From Clostridium sp. CAG:510 (GTDB lineage Bacteria; Bacillota; Clostridia; Lachnospirales; Lachnospiraceae): a DNA stretch of 64,000 bases. The notes under the pieces were generated by a model, which searched no databases, was not told the DNA's origin, and saw only the letters and a list, made by a program, of their open reading frames with translations. This document shows, one piece after another, positions 43,990 to 54,204 of this stretch (position 1 is the first letter of the stretch; each line of letters begins with the position of its first letter). The DNA lies in contig FR880834.1 in NCBI GenBank assembly GCA_000434615.1, forward strand, positions 71,809 through 135,808. Reading direction: 5' to 3'. The position numbers and the translations under genes were made by a program.

Positions 43990-44802
43990 TCATCCTGCAT
44001 CCTGGCTTTTGTTTTTATCCGTTTTGCTTCGCCGGCTTCTTGTAGTCTGCTTCGGCTTTTTCACCTCTTCCGGCTTTTTACGCACCCATACCCGGTTGTC
44101 TCCTTCTCTCCGGAGTTCAACATCCGGGAAAGAAGAAACCATACTGCTGAATTTGGAAAAATGATAAACACGGCAGTCAAAATCAGGATACCTTTTCTGT
44201 AAAATATTGCCCAATTCTCCTAAATTCATCCATTCGCCGTCTTCCGTCTGCTCATCAATAATGCTCATAATTGTTTTGCGTATAGTCTTTAAGCTGGTAA
44301 TCGGCACCACCTGTTCCGCCTTATCACCCTTCTGGGTATCTGCTTTTTCCGCTTCTTCTCCATTTCCTTCGTAAAGAACATCCAGCGTCTTAAACTGCTC
44401 GCAGGCTTTGATAAACGGCATCGGAGTCTTGCTCTCGCCCATACCGATTACCATTTTGCCGTCCTCCCTGAGTCTTCGTGCCAGTGTGGTAAAATCACTG
44501 TCCGAGGTGGCTATGACAAACCCGTCCACATGATTTCCGTACAGAATATCCATGGCATCTATAATCATGGCGGAGTCGGAAGAATTTTTCCCCACCGTAT
44601 AGCTGTACTGCTGAACGGGTGTCAGGGAATTCTGAAGCAGACATTCCTTCCAGCTATGCTTGGAATTGTCCGTCCAGTCCCCGTAAATCCTGCGGATGCT
44701 TGCTGTTCCGTAATTCGCCGTCTCCGTCAGAATAATGTCTATGTACTTTGGTGAAATATTGTCCGCATCGATTAAAACCGCAAATCTTTTATCCTTATCC
44801 AT
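43990..44802 (-). CDS. NYN domain protein with LOTUS/OST-HTH domain
   Basis: The N-terminal 150 residues are a NYN (PIN-like) ribonuclease domain: AVLIDADNIS with the first acidic residues at 11-13, IIDAMDILYG near 80 and FVIATSDSDFTTLARRLRE near 95 supply the conserved acidic set, so it should be active. After an acidic linker a LOTUS/OST-HTH RNA-binding domain follows (about 168-250; WMNLGELGNILQKRYPDFD), and the tail is very basic (TTRSRRSKTDKN). It is a likely RNA-processing or RNA-decay enzyme in the cytoplasm. Many bacteria carry such LabA/NYN proteins, but the targets are unknown. Confidence 0.9.
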   Translation of the reverse strand: MDKDKRFAVLIDADNISPKYIDIILTETANYGTASIRRIYGDWTDNSKHSWKECLLQNSLTPVQQYSYTVGKNSSDSAMIIDAMDILYGNHVDGFVIATSDSDFTTLARRLREDGKMVIGMGESKTPMPFIKACEQFKTLDVLYEGNGEEAEKADTQKGDKAEQVVPITSLKTIRKTIMSIIDEQTEDGEWMNLGELGNILQKRYPDFDCRVYHFSKFSSMVSSFPDVELRREGDNRVWVRKKPEEVKKPKQTTRSRRSKTDKNKSQDAG

Positions 44803-44823
44803 TCCTTTTCCCCCTTTTTTATT

Positions 44824-45741
44824 TTATTTAATCTCTGAAATATCATACGGTGTTGCCTGGTATACGTAATAATTCAACCAGTTGGAGTAGAGATTGTTGC
44901 TGTGGGAGCGCCACTGCAGCAAAGGCTTTTCCTCCGGATTGTCATTCGGGTAATAATTGTATGGAATGTGTATGGGCAGATTTTTGCTTAAATCCCGGAG
45001 ATATTCGTTGTGCAGGGTATACCTGTCGTACTCCGGGTGTCCGTTTACAAAAATCTTCTTGCCGTCTTCCGCAATGGCAAGAAAGACGCCCGCTTCGTCC
45101 GACTCGGCAAGTACCGTTACCTCTTTGCAGGCATGAATGGCTTCTGCCGGGGTTTCGGTATGGCGGCTGTGCGGTGCATAAAATACATCATCAAATCCGC
45201 GCACCAGAGGGATTTTACGGTTTGCCACCCTGTGGGGGTAAACACCGAAAAGCTTCTCGGGAAGTTGTCTTTTCTGAATGCCGTAATAATGGTAAAAAGC
45301 AGCCTGTGCGCCCCAGCAGATATGCAGGGTGGAGGTCACATGCTCCTGAGCCCAGTCCATAATGTTACAGACTTCCTCCCAGTAATCCACTTCTTCAAAG
45401 GTAATGTCCTCCACAGGTGCTCCGGTAATAATCAGACCGTCAAACTTTCTGTCCCGGATTTCATCTATGGTAGTGTAAAACTTATTGAGATGATTTGCCG
45501 ATGTATTTAGGGACACATGGCTTTTTACGTTAAGAAAAGTAACGTCAACCTGTAACGGTGTATTGGAAAGTGCCCGCAAAAGCTGTAATTCCGTATCCTG
45601 TTTCACAGGCATAATGTTCAAAATGCAAACCTGTAATGGGCGGATATCCTGATGCATCGCACGGTTTTCATCCATTACAAATATATTTTCGTTTTCCAGT
45701 ATCTCCTTTGCAGGCAGTTCGCTCTGAATTTTAATAGGCAT
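44824..45741 (-). CDS. metA: Homoserine O-acetyltransferase of the MetA family
   Basis: Activates homoserine for methionine synthesis. The start at 45741 has GGGAGAG 6 bases before the ATG and gives MPIKIQSELPAKE. Active-site residues are at the reference positions: Cys142 (HICWGAQA), His235 and Glu237 (NGHPEYD). Residue 111 is Glu (ITGAPVE); in characterised MetA proteins Glu111 goes with acetyl-CoA and Gly111 with succinyl-CoA, so I call it an acetyltransferase despite the usual 'succinyltransferase' label. Length 305 residues. It follows ligA by 75 bases; no SAM riboswitch or T-box is visible in that gap. Confidence 0.92.
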   Translation of the reverse strand: MPIKIQSELPAKEILENENIFVMDENRAMHQDIRPLQVCILNIMPVKQDTELQLLRALSNTPLQVDVTFLNVKSHVSLNTSANHLNKFYTTIDEIRDRKFDGLIITGAPVEDITFEEVDYWEEVCNIMDWAQEHVTSTLHICWGAQAAFYHYYGIQKRQLPEKLFGVYPHRVANRKIPLVRGFDDVFYAPHSRHTETPAEAIHACKEVTVLAESDEAGVFLAIAEDGKKIFVNGHPEYDRYTLHNEYLRDLSKNLPIHIPYNYYPNDNPEEKPLLQWRSHSNNLYSNWLNYYVYQATPYDISEIK

Positions 45742-45816
45742 TTTTAACTCTCCCTTTTTGTCAAATATGCTTGCTTTTATAAATCCGTAGTCCAAACAAA
45801 GTGTAAAATGCTTCGT

Positions 45817-47778
45817 TTAACCGAAATATTTCTGTAAAAAATCCTCTTCTGAAAGAATGGGAACGTTCAGTTCCTTGGCTTTTTTATTTTTAGAGGAAGA
45901 AGATGTCACATCATTGTTAATCAGACACTCTGTTTTGGATGTAACGCTTCCCGTCACCTTTCCGCCCCGCTTTTCAATTTCCTCTTTCAGGGCATTGCGG
46001 TTTTCAAAGGAATTCAGGGTTCCGGTTACCACAAAGGACAGACCTGCCAAATTCTGGTTTTCCGTGCTGCTCTCCGGCTTCTCCAGATGAAGCTCCGGTA
46101 AAAGATGGTCTATTTTTTCCTTGTTTGCCGGATTATTCATATAAGAAACAAATGCTCCCGCAATGACATCTCCCACACCTTCAATATCACTTAATTCCTC
46201 TTCCTTCGCACTCTGCAGCGCATCCAGGTCGTAATCAAAATGCCGGCACAGCATTTTGGCATTCACCAGACCGATATTGGCAATTCCCAGACCGTAAATC
46301 AGGCGCGGCAGGGTGGTATTCCTTGCTTTTTCAATGCTGTCCACAAGATTGGTATAGGACTTTTCGCCAAACCCTTCCATATCCACAATGGCATCCCGAT
46401 GCTCCGTCAGATGAAACAAATCCGCATATTCATGAATAAAGCCCATGCTGATGAACTTTTCCAGTGTTGCCTCGGAAAGCCCCTCCATATTCAGGGCATC
46501 CCGGCTGACGAACAGTGTAAACGACTTGATTTTCTTGGCGGCGCATTCCGGATTGGTACAATACAGGGTCTCCGTATCATTCATATTCTGGATTTTGGTC
46601 TCTCCGCCGCATACCGGGCAGGTTGCCGGAATGGGCAGATTGCCGCTCTGTGTCAGGTTTTCCGCAATCTGTGGAATGATCATATTTGCCTTATAAACCG
46701 TAATCCGGTCTCCGATGCCGAGCTTCAGCTCCTTCACAATGCTGACATTGTGCACGGAAGCACGGCTTACGGTAGTACCTTCCAGTTCTACCGGCGTAAA
46801 AATGGCAACCGGATTAATGAGCCCCGTCCGGCTGGCGCTCCACTCCACTTCCATAAGGGTAGTTTCCCGGATTTCATCCGCCCACTTAAAAGCAATGGCA
46901 TCCCTCGGGAATTTTGCCGTCCGTCCCAGGGATTTTCCGTAGGCAATGTCTTCATAAGTAAGCACCAGTCCGTCGGACGGTACATCATAGGCCGGTATTT
47001 TATTTTCAAATTCGGAAATAGCGGAAAGTATGGTATCGGGTGTTACCATTTTCCGTTCTACGACTTCAAAACCCTGTTTTTCCAGAAACCGGAACTGTTC
47101 CTCCCTGGAATTGTGAAAATCCACATCCTCCGCGCTGACCAGTGTAAATGCGTAAAAACGCACGTTTCTCTTCGCCGTGATTTCATTGTTAAGCTGTCTG
47201 ACGCTGCCGCTGCACAGATTTCTGGGATTTTTGTATTTGGCTTCCGCTTCAGGAATTTCTTCGTTTATTTTTTCAAAATCCGAATAGGTGATAACCGCCT
47301 CGCCTCTTAAAACCAGTTCCCCCTTAAATGCAATATTTAAGGGAATGTTCTTAAAGGTGCGGGCATTTCCGGTAATAACCTCTCCGATTTCTCCGTTTCC
47401 TCTGGTAACTGCTTTGAACAGTTCTCCGTTTCTGTAAGTCAAAACCACGGTGAGTCCATCCAGCTTCCAGCTTAATATGGCCTCTTTTCCCTGCAGCCAG
47501 TCTTTCAGTTCTTCCCGGCTTTTGGTCTTCCCCAAAGAAAGCATGGGGCTTTCATGGCGCTCTTTCGGGAGTTCTTCCACCGACTCATAGCCTACGCTTA
47601 CCGTAGGACTTCCCGATAAAACGATACCCGTTTCCTTTTCCAGCCCTTCCAGTTCCTCATATAGCCTGTCATATTCAAAGTTACTCATAATCTCCCTGTC
47701 TTCGGCATAATAAGCCTTTGATGCCTCATTTAAGATTTTTATGAGTTCCTGCATTCTTTCTTTTTTGCCGGTCTCCAT
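45817..47778 (-). CDS. ligA: NAD-dependent DNA ligase
   Basis: Seals nicks during replication and repair with NAD+. The 653-residue protein has the N-terminal Ia domain (EASKAYYAEDREIMSNFEYD), the AMP-accepting K105-L-D-G motif, OB fold, a four-Cys zinc finger (CPVCGG ... CTNPEC near 405-430), helix-hairpin-helix repeats, and a C-terminal BRCT domain (about 575-653). GGAG precedes the ATG. It sits 12 bases behind the pseudouridine synthase gene's end on the same strand. A long frame on the opposite strand (46240-47310) is a shadow. Confidence 0.95.
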   Translation of the reverse strand: METGKKERMQELIKILNEASKAYYAEDREIMSNFEYDRLYEELEGLEKETGIVLSGSPTVSVGYESVEELPKERHESPMLSLGKTKSREELKDWLQGKEAILSWKLDGLTVVLTYRNGELFKAVTRGNGEIGEVITGNARTFKNIPLNIAFKGELVLRGEAVITYSDFEKINEEIPEAEAKYKNPRNLCSGSVRQLNNEITAKRNVRFYAFTLVSAEDVDFHNSREEQFRFLEKQGFEVVERKMVTPDTILSAISEFENKIPAYDVPSDGLVLTYEDIAYGKSLGRTAKFPRDAIAFKWADEIRETTLMEVEWSASRTGLINPVAIFTPVELEGTTVSRASVHNVSIVKELKLGIGDRITVYKANMIIPQIAENLTQSGNLPIPATCPVCGGETKIQNMNDTETLYCTNPECAAKKIKSFTLFVSRDALNMEGLSEATLEKFISMGFIHEYADLFHLTEHRDAIVDMEGFGEKSYTNLVDSIEKARNTTLPRLIYGLGIANIGLVNAKMLCRHFDYDLDALQSAKEEELSDIEGVGDVIAGAFVSYMNNPANKEKIDHLLPELHLEKPESSTENQNLAGLSFVVTGTLNSFENRNALKEEIEKRGGKVTGSVTSKTECLINNDVTSSSSKNKKAKELNVPILSEEDFLQKYFG

Positions 47779-47790
47779 GTTCTGACTCCT

Positions 47791-48516
47791 TTACTTTTCC
47801 TTTAATCCGCAGTCCGCATACAGCCTGTTCTGTTCTTCCTCTGTAAGCTCCCGGTATGTGCCCGGTTTTAACCCTTTTAAGGTAATATTCATGACGCGTA
47901 TTCTCTTTAACTCACGTACCTCATAGTCGAACGTCCGGCACATGCGCCGTATCTGCCTGTTTAATCCCTGGGTTAAAATAATCTGAAAAGTATACTTTCC
48001 CGTTTTCTCTATTTTACAGGGTCTTGTGGTCACTTCCAGTTCTTTCAGATATACACCGGCACCCATTTTCTTTAAGAAGTCGTCCGTAATCTCTCTGTCC
48101 ACCCTGACCTGATATTCCTTTTCATGCCCATGTGAGCCTTTCATCATCGCCTGAATCAGGTCCCCGTCATTGCTTAAGAGCAAAAGTCCCTCGGACTCCT
48201 TGTCCAGTCTGCCGGCATACGTCACCCGGATGGGATAGGAAATCATATCCATGATCAATTTTTCCGCATGAGGGTCCTTTTCGCTGCAGGTCACCCCCTT
48301 GGGCTTAAAAAAAGCCAGCACAACCTTTTTTGCCGCCGGTTCCACCTTTCTGTTTCCGACCTTTACGCAGTCATGCCCGCAGACTTCTTCGCCAAGCTTC
48401 GCTATTCTGCCGTTTACGGTAACCTTTCCCTCCGAAAGGAGTCTGTCCGCTTCTCTCCGGGAGCATACCCCGTTCATGGCAAGATATTTATTTATTCTAA
48501 TCTTCGTTTCGTCCAT
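47791..48516 (-). CDS. RsuA/RluF-type pseudouridine synthase
   Basis: Converts a uridine of ribosomal RNA into pseudouridine. The 241-residue protein has an N-terminal S4 RNA-binding domain (RINKYLAMNGVCSRREADRLL) and a catalytic domain with the family motif AGRLDKESEGLLLLSND, where the Asp is the nucleophile, and LTQGLNRQIRRMCRTF downstream. It looks closest to RluF, but the exact target cannot be assigned. The ATG at 48516 sits directly behind AAAGGA, too close to act as a ribosome binding site, and six bases behind a TGCTATAAT promoter, so the mRNA is probably leaderless. Confidence 0.9.
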   Translation of the reverse strand: MDETKIRINKYLAMNGVCSRREADRLLSEGKVTVNGRIAKLGEEVCGHDCVKVGNRKVEPAAKKVVLAFFKPKGVTCSEKDPHAEKLIMDMISYPIRVTYAGRLDKESEGLLLLSNDGDLIQAMMKGSHGHEKEYQVRVDREITDDFLKKMGAGVYLKELEVTTRPCKIEKTGKYTFQIILTQGLNRQIRRMCRTFDYEVRELKRIRVMNITLKGLKPGTYRELTEEEQNRLYADCGLKEK

Positions 48517-48522
48517 TCCTTT

Positions 48523-48549
48523 ATTATAGCAGAGGCTCTCTAAAAATGC
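48523..48549 (-). promoter_or_regulatory. Extended -10 promoter giving a probably leaderless mRNA
   Basis: On the minus strand TGC precedes a perfect TATAAT (48528-48523), an extended -10 box; GTGGCA 18 bases upstream is a 4-of-6 match to the -35. Only six bases separate TATAAT from the ATG, so +1 should fall on or next to the start codon. Confidence 0.7.
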
Positions 48550-48686
48550 CACTGCTAACTTTTCGTCACTCCTTTCTTAACATCTTAATAATTCTTTAAG
48601 GATTTTTTTCTTTTCTTTCTTAATGGACAATGCTACTATGTAGTCGTCCGGAAAAACGGACAGAAACAAAAAAAGGAAGTGTTCTT

Positions 48687-49403
48687 ATGAAAAGAAAAAC
48701 CATTATGATGGCAATGGCACTGTGTCTGCTTTTAGGCGGCTGCGGCGCTGATACCGATACAGGAGTAACTCCTTCTGCCACCCCCACTGCTGAAAGCACC
48801 GTCTCCGTGCCGGAAGAAACTGTCACAGACAGTGAAACAGCCTCCGGTGAAGAAGCATTAAAGGTAGAGCCTCTCCCCTCTTCTCTGGATGTAAGCAATC
48901 TGCAGGATGCTACCGTTTCCGTCTCTTTCGATGCCTCCGGCATTCACAAAGATGCTGACGGCACCACTCTCGAGCTTACCGTTTATGATTATGAAACCTT
49001 TGACATGGTGGATATGTCACAGTTAAAGAGCGGTGATACCATCGTTATTGACGGAAAAGATGTTGTTGTTGACAGCTTAGAGCGCAGTGACACCGGTATG
49101 ATTTCCATTAACGGCGGACTGGAAGAAGGCGGCTATGATTTCTGGACCGACGAAGACGGTGTCTATTATGTCACCGGACTGGATGATACCAAAGATTTCA
49201 AGTCCCTTGGTACTGTTACCTTACCGGTCTCCGAAAGTTGTGTCTGTACCGATGACTCCGATTTGGATAACGCCGGTAGGCAGTTTGCTTTGGACGATGT
49301 AGAATCTCTTACCGAAAGCGGCTACGGTTTTATTGCCAACAATACAACCGTTACCGTTGCCGGCGGTGAAATCACAGAAATCCACCGTTCTTTTATGCCT
49401 TAA
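48687..49403 (+). CDS. Lipoprotein of unknown function
   Basis: A 238-residue secreted protein. The start at 48687 has AAGGAAG upstream and gives a short basic signal peptide (MKRKTIMMAMA) with lipobox LGGC (Cys19). A Ser/Thr/Glu-rich linker (about 20-65) follows, then a compact, very acidic, beta-rich domain (TLELTVYDYETFDMVDM, GDTIVIDGKDVVVDSLE, GGYDFWTDEDGVYYV). I do not recognise a catalytic motif. It is a single-gene unit with a strong terminator, convergent with the ABC transporter gene. Confidence 0.78.
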   Translation: MKRKTIMMAMALCLLLGGCGADTDTGVTPSATPTAESTVSVPEETVTDSETASGEEALKVEPLPSSLDVSNLQDATVSVSFDASGIHKDADGTTLELTVYDYETFDMVDMSQLKSGDTIVIDGKDVVVDSLERSDTGMISINGGLEEGGYDFWTDEDGVYYVTGLDDTKDFKSLGTVTLPVSESCVCTDDSDLDNAGRQFALDDVESLTESGYGFIANNTTVTVAGGEITEIHRSFMP

Positions 49404-49437
49404 TTCTGCTTACAGACCTTTATCGTTATATGTATGC

Positions 49438-49480
49438 GAAAGCAGCCGTTTCCTGTCCCGGAAACGGCTGCTTTTGTTTT
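49438..49480 (+). terminator. Terminator of the lipoprotein gene
   Basis: A perfect 15-bp stem (AAAGCAGCCGTTTCC / GGAAACGGCTGCTTT, 49439-49453 and 49460-49474) with a six-base loop, then TTGTTTT. In the opposite direction the U-run is poor, so it mainly serves the plus strand. Confidence 0.93.
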
Positions 49481-49502
49481 ATCTCTTCTGTTTTATACGT
49501 TT

Positions 49503-52496
49503 TTACTCACTGCGGAGCGCCACTACCGGGTCTTTCTTTGCCGCACTTCTGGACGGAATGATACCGGCAATCAGGGTAAGCAGCATACTGATCAGAATAA
49601 GAATGGCTGCTACTACAGGCGGCAGGTAGGCACTCAAATCGTTTATTCCCGTCAGATGATGCAGAATGGCATTGATGGGAATACATAAAATATACGTTAT
49701 CAGGACGCCCATGGCTCCCGATATGAAACCAATGATAACCGTTTCCGCCGTAAACATATTGGAAACGTTTTTCTTGGATGCACCGATGGCACGCAGGATA
49801 CCGATTTCCTTTGTTCTCTCCTGCACGGAGATCAGTGTTATGACACCTACCATGATGGACGAAACAATCAGGGAAACCGCTACAAAGGCAATCAGTACAT
49901 AGGTAATGGCATTGATAATGGTGGTGACGGAAGACATCATCAGTCCCACATAGTCCGTGTAATGAATTTCCTGTAAATCATCCACTGTTTCATTATAAGC
50001 CGCAATGGCGTCTTCAATCACATCCTTGTCTTCAAAGGTGGTTGCATACAGATTGATGGCGGAGGGAGACTCTATATCCACATAACCAAGCGTCTTTAAG
50101 TTGTCCTCATAGGTGCTGTCCGAAAAAGTCAGTACTTCTTCGTAATAGTCCGCACACTGCTCCGTGGTATACTGCTCCAATTCGCTGTCCAGCATGGCGG
50201 CAAGCTGCACGGGCGTTACCCCTGCGAACTGTTCCATCACGGATGCCGCATACTGGGCACGTACCTGCTGTTCAACCGACTGGGCAAATAAATTGCGCAG
50301 TTCCTCTTCGTCCATGGCGCTGATGTAGTCCTTTATGGTCTGTGTATCCACTGCCATCTGTTCCTGCATGGCCTGCGTCATGGCGGTTATCATATCGTCC
50401 TTCGTCATATTTCCCATAGTGTCGGAAACGGACTGGGCCACCATATCATCCGGTGCAATACTCTTAATCTGCATATAGGCCTGTGCCTTGCCGGCTTCGT
50501 CCCGTGTGGCAATGTATTCCTTAAATTTATCGGCTTTCACCGTATCCTCCACCGTACCGTCCGTATCCTTGAAGGGAAGACCGGTCAGAACATCAATGTC
50601 CTTAGAGTCCTGCTGTGCCTTAAGGGCATCGGAGTCCTTCGCATGTTCAATCACATACTCCGTAAGCTTGCTGGTATAGCCGATGGAACCATTGGAGGAA
50701 GCCCCCAGTGCATTTTCATCCGGCTTTACAATACCGACTACATGCAGAGTAAGTGCGTTGTCATATAAATATTTGAGCCCGGCATCCGTATTTCTTAAAT
50801 CCGTATAGGTGCCGCTCATTTCATCATAGGTATAGCAGTCAGCACTTAAAATTGTACGGAAATCCATGTTGCAGATATCCTCGTAGCTCCACTTTTCTTC
50901 CGGGTAATCCACTTCCGTCTGATCCTTCATAGACTGGAAAATAGCATCAATATCATCCTTGGATTTCAGTCCCAGCGCATACAGGGTCAGATCATCCAGT
51001 TCGTTGTTTTCATCCACAAAAAGCACAACCTCGTCGTATCTGGTCGGCCAGTTGCCGTAAATCAGATCGTACTGTTCTTCGATGACCGGATTTATCAGTT
51101 TTCCGTTGTCCCCCGGAATGAGTTCCTTCCATAATAGGTACTGGGACTGCATCATGGAAGAAGTGCCGAACGGACTCTGTTCCTGCATAGTCATCATGGA
51201 AGACATATCTGTGCCCATGTATTCCATCAAAAGATCCTGCATGAGCTCCTGGGTATCGGAACGGATAATATTGCCATCCACATTTTTGGTATAAATCAGG
51301 AAATCCGTACTGTAAGAATACTGTACGCCGCTGATTGCCGTATGCAGGACACTTTCTTCGTCCGCCCGCTCTTTTTCAATGTAATCCTTAAAAGATTTCA
51401 AATCGTTTTCTTCGGTTTCCATGGAATTCATGGCATTCAGCATATCATAGAACAGCGCCTTGGGATAAATCGCATCATTTTCATGCACTTCCGTAGACTG
51501 CGCCTTACCCATAAACGTATTCAGCAGGGTACTCACATCCACCACCGTTTCCTCAATGGACAACGGATAGGAAGAAAGGGTCTGTTCCTGCACCTTGTCA
51601 ATATACATGGTCATGCCCTTCGATACCGCAAAAATAAGGGCAATGCCGATGATACCGATACTTCCCGCAAAAGCGGTCAGTGTGGTTCTTCCTTTCTTAG
51701 TAAACAGATTTTTTAGGGAAAGCCCAAAGGAAGTCCACATGGACATAGAAGGCTTCTTCTTGCCCGCATCCTTCTGGTTATCTTTGGAAATTTCCGTTTC
51801 TTTTTCGTATTCTTCCTTCGTAAGTGGCATGGAGTCGTCTAAAATCTTACCGTCCAGCATTTTTACAATACGGGTGGAATACTTTGCCGCCAGCTCCGGG
51901 TTATGGGTTACCATGATAACCAGTCGGTCGGAAGCAATTTCTTTCAGAATATCCATAACCTGAATACTGGTTTCCGTATCCAGTGCGCCGGTGGGTTCAT
52001 CCGCCAGAATAATATCGGGGTCGTTTACAATGGCTCTGGCAATGGCTACTCTCTGCATCTGTCCGCCGGACATCTCATTAGGCTTTTTATAAAGCTGATT
52101 GCCAAGTCCCACTTTTTCCAACGCTTCCTGTGCCCTCGTGCGGCGTGCCTTTTTTGATACGCCGGACAAAGTCAGCGCCAGCTCCACATTCTGCAGAATG
52201 GTCTGGTGCGGAATCAAGTTATAGCTTTGGAATACAAATCCGATGGAATGGTTCCGGTAAGTATCCCAGTCCCTGTCCTTGAAATTCTTCGTAGATTTTC
52301 CGTTGATGACAAGGTCACCTGTGGAATACTGGTCCAGACCGCCTATGATATTTAACATAGTCGTCTTACCGCAGCCGGAGGGACCTAAGATGGACACGAA
52401 TTCGTTGTTACGAAACTGTAAATCAATGCCCTTCAACGCCTTGACCGTCTCTTCTCCAACGGTGTAGTCTTTCGTTATCTGTTTTAATTCAAGCAT
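49503..52496 (-). CDS. ABC transporter with fused ATPase and FtsX-like permease
   Basis: A 997-residue MacB/LolD-like fusion. The start at 52496 has GAGGAG upstream and gives MLELKQITKDYTVGEE. The ATPase domain (about 1-230) has Walker A GPSGCGKTT, signature MSGGQMQRVAIARA, Walker B ILADEPTGALD and the H-loop VTHNPELA. A linker and a membrane helix (about 277-297) lead to a large, acidic outer domain (about 300-840), then three helices in an FtsX-type domain (about 850-990). It probably exports or extracts a peptide or lipid, or acts as a bacitracin-type sensor; no neighbour tells which. It has its own promoter. Confidence 0.9.
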   Translation of the reverse strand: MLELKQITKDYTVGEETVKALKGIDLQFRNNEFVSILGPSGCGKTTMLNIIGGLDQYSTGDLVINGKSTKNFKDRDWDTYRNHSIGFVFQSYNLIPHQTILQNVELALTLSGVSKKARRTRAQEALEKVGLGNQLYKKPNEMSGGQMQRVAIARAIVNDPDIILADEPTGALDTETSIQVMDILKEIASDRLVIMVTHNPELAAKYSTRIVKMLDGKILDDSMPLTKEEYEKETEISKDNQKDAGKKKPSMSMWTSFGLSLKNLFTKKGRTTLTAFAGSIGIIGIALIFAVSKGMTMYIDKVQEQTLSSYPLSIEETVVDVSTLLNTFMGKAQSTEVHENDAIYPKALFYDMLNAMNSMETEENDLKSFKDYIEKERADEESVLHTAISGVQYSYSTDFLIYTKNVDGNIIRSDTQELMQDLLMEYMGTDMSSMMTMQEQSPFGTSSMMQSQYLLWKELIPGDNGKLINPVIEEQYDLIYGNWPTRYDEVVLFVDENNELDDLTLYALGLKSKDDIDAIFQSMKDQTEVDYPEEKWSYEDICNMDFRTILSADCYTYDEMSGTYTDLRNTDAGLKYLYDNALTLHVVGIVKPDENALGASSNGSIGYTSKLTEYVIEHAKDSDALKAQQDSKDIDVLTGLPFKDTDGTVEDTVKADKFKEYIATRDEAGKAQAYMQIKSIAPDDMVAQSVSDTMGNMTKDDMITAMTQAMQEQMAVDTQTIKDYISAMDEEELRNLFAQSVEQQVRAQYAASVMEQFAGVTPVQLAAMLDSELEQYTTEQCADYYEEVLTFSDSTYEDNLKTLGYVDIESPSAINLYATTFEDKDVIEDAIAAYNETVDDLQEIHYTDYVGLMMSSVTTIINAITYVLIAFVAVSLIVSSIMVGVITLISVQERTKEIGILRAIGASKKNVSNMFTAETVIIGFISGAMGVLITYILCIPINAILHHLTGINDLSAYLPPVVAAILILISMLLTLIAGIIPSRSAAKKDPVVALRSE

Positions 52497-52527
52497 TTTT
52501 CTCTCCTCTTCTTTAGAAACTTCCACC

Positions 52528-52589
52528 GCGAACCATCCGTGGAAAGCCTCACAAAGGAGATTATACCTACTTTGCGGACTGTTTGTAAA
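52528..52589 (-). promoter_or_regulatory. Promoter and leader hairpin of the ABC transporter gene
   Basis: On the minus strand TTTACA (52589-52584), an 18-base spacer and perfect TATAAT (52565-52560). In the leader CTTTCCAC pairs with GTGGAAG (about 52550-52530) just upstream of the ribosome binding site. This covers most of the 188-base gap before gdhA, the rest being the gdhA terminator. Confidence 0.75.
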
Positions 52590-52611
52590 TAAAGGAAATA
52601 TTAAATTAAAA

Positions 52612-52652
52612 TAAAAATACCGGAGTCAGGCTGTTACACCCGAGTCCGGTAT
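52612..52652 (-). terminator. gdhA terminator
   Basis: On the minus strand ATACCGGA (52652-52645) pairs with TCCGGTAT (52624-52617), with further partial pairing inside, followed by TTTTTATTTT. It lies 33 bases behind the gdhA stop. Confidence 0.85.
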
Positions 52653-52684
52653 CTGTTTTTTCAATACAATGCTCTGTTTCTATC

Positions 52685-54034
<1,350 letters not shown>

Positions 54035-54062
54035 TTACTTCCTCCTTATTTTTGGTTACAAG

Positions 54063-54089
54063 AAAAAGCACAGAGTAAAGCCCTGTGCT
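54063..54089 (-). terminator. Attenuator-like terminator in the gdhA leader
   Basis: On the minus strand AGCACAG (54089-54083) and CTGTGCT (54073-54067) form a stem followed by TTTTTC. It lies between the gdhA promoter and its ribosome binding site, about 30 bases into the transcript. A smaller CTTTG-GGA-CAAAG hairpin precedes it. No known riboswitch consensus is recognisable. Confidence 0.75.
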
Positions 54090-54113
54090 GGTGACGCCTT
54101 TGTCCCAAAGCCT

Positions 54114-54141
54114 ATTATAGTATAAGTGTCAGATTTTGCAA
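54114..54141 (-). promoter_or_regulatory. gdhA promoter
   Basis: On the minus strand TTGCAA (54141-54136), a 16-base spacer and a perfect TATAAT (54119-54114), about 80 bases ahead of the gdhA start. Confidence 0.8.
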
Positions 54142-54204
54142 AGCACTTTATTTCATTAACACGTAGAAGTTTTAACGTACTTTTTTGTGCAATATGAACA
54201 AAAA

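Noticed and set aside
45742..45816. Possible SAM riboswitch or T-box ahead of metA
   Set aside because: The gap is only 75 bases and shows no kink-turn, T-box core or terminator; too short for either element.
46240..47310. 356-codon open frame on the plus strand across ligA
   Set aside because: It is antisense to a fully conserved ligA, has no ribosome binding site and no recognisable domain; it is a shadow of codon bias.
48620..48943. 107-codon minus-strand frame over the lipoprotein start
   Set aside because: Antisense to a lipoprotein with a clear signal peptide and ribosome binding site; Ser/Thr-rich shadow.
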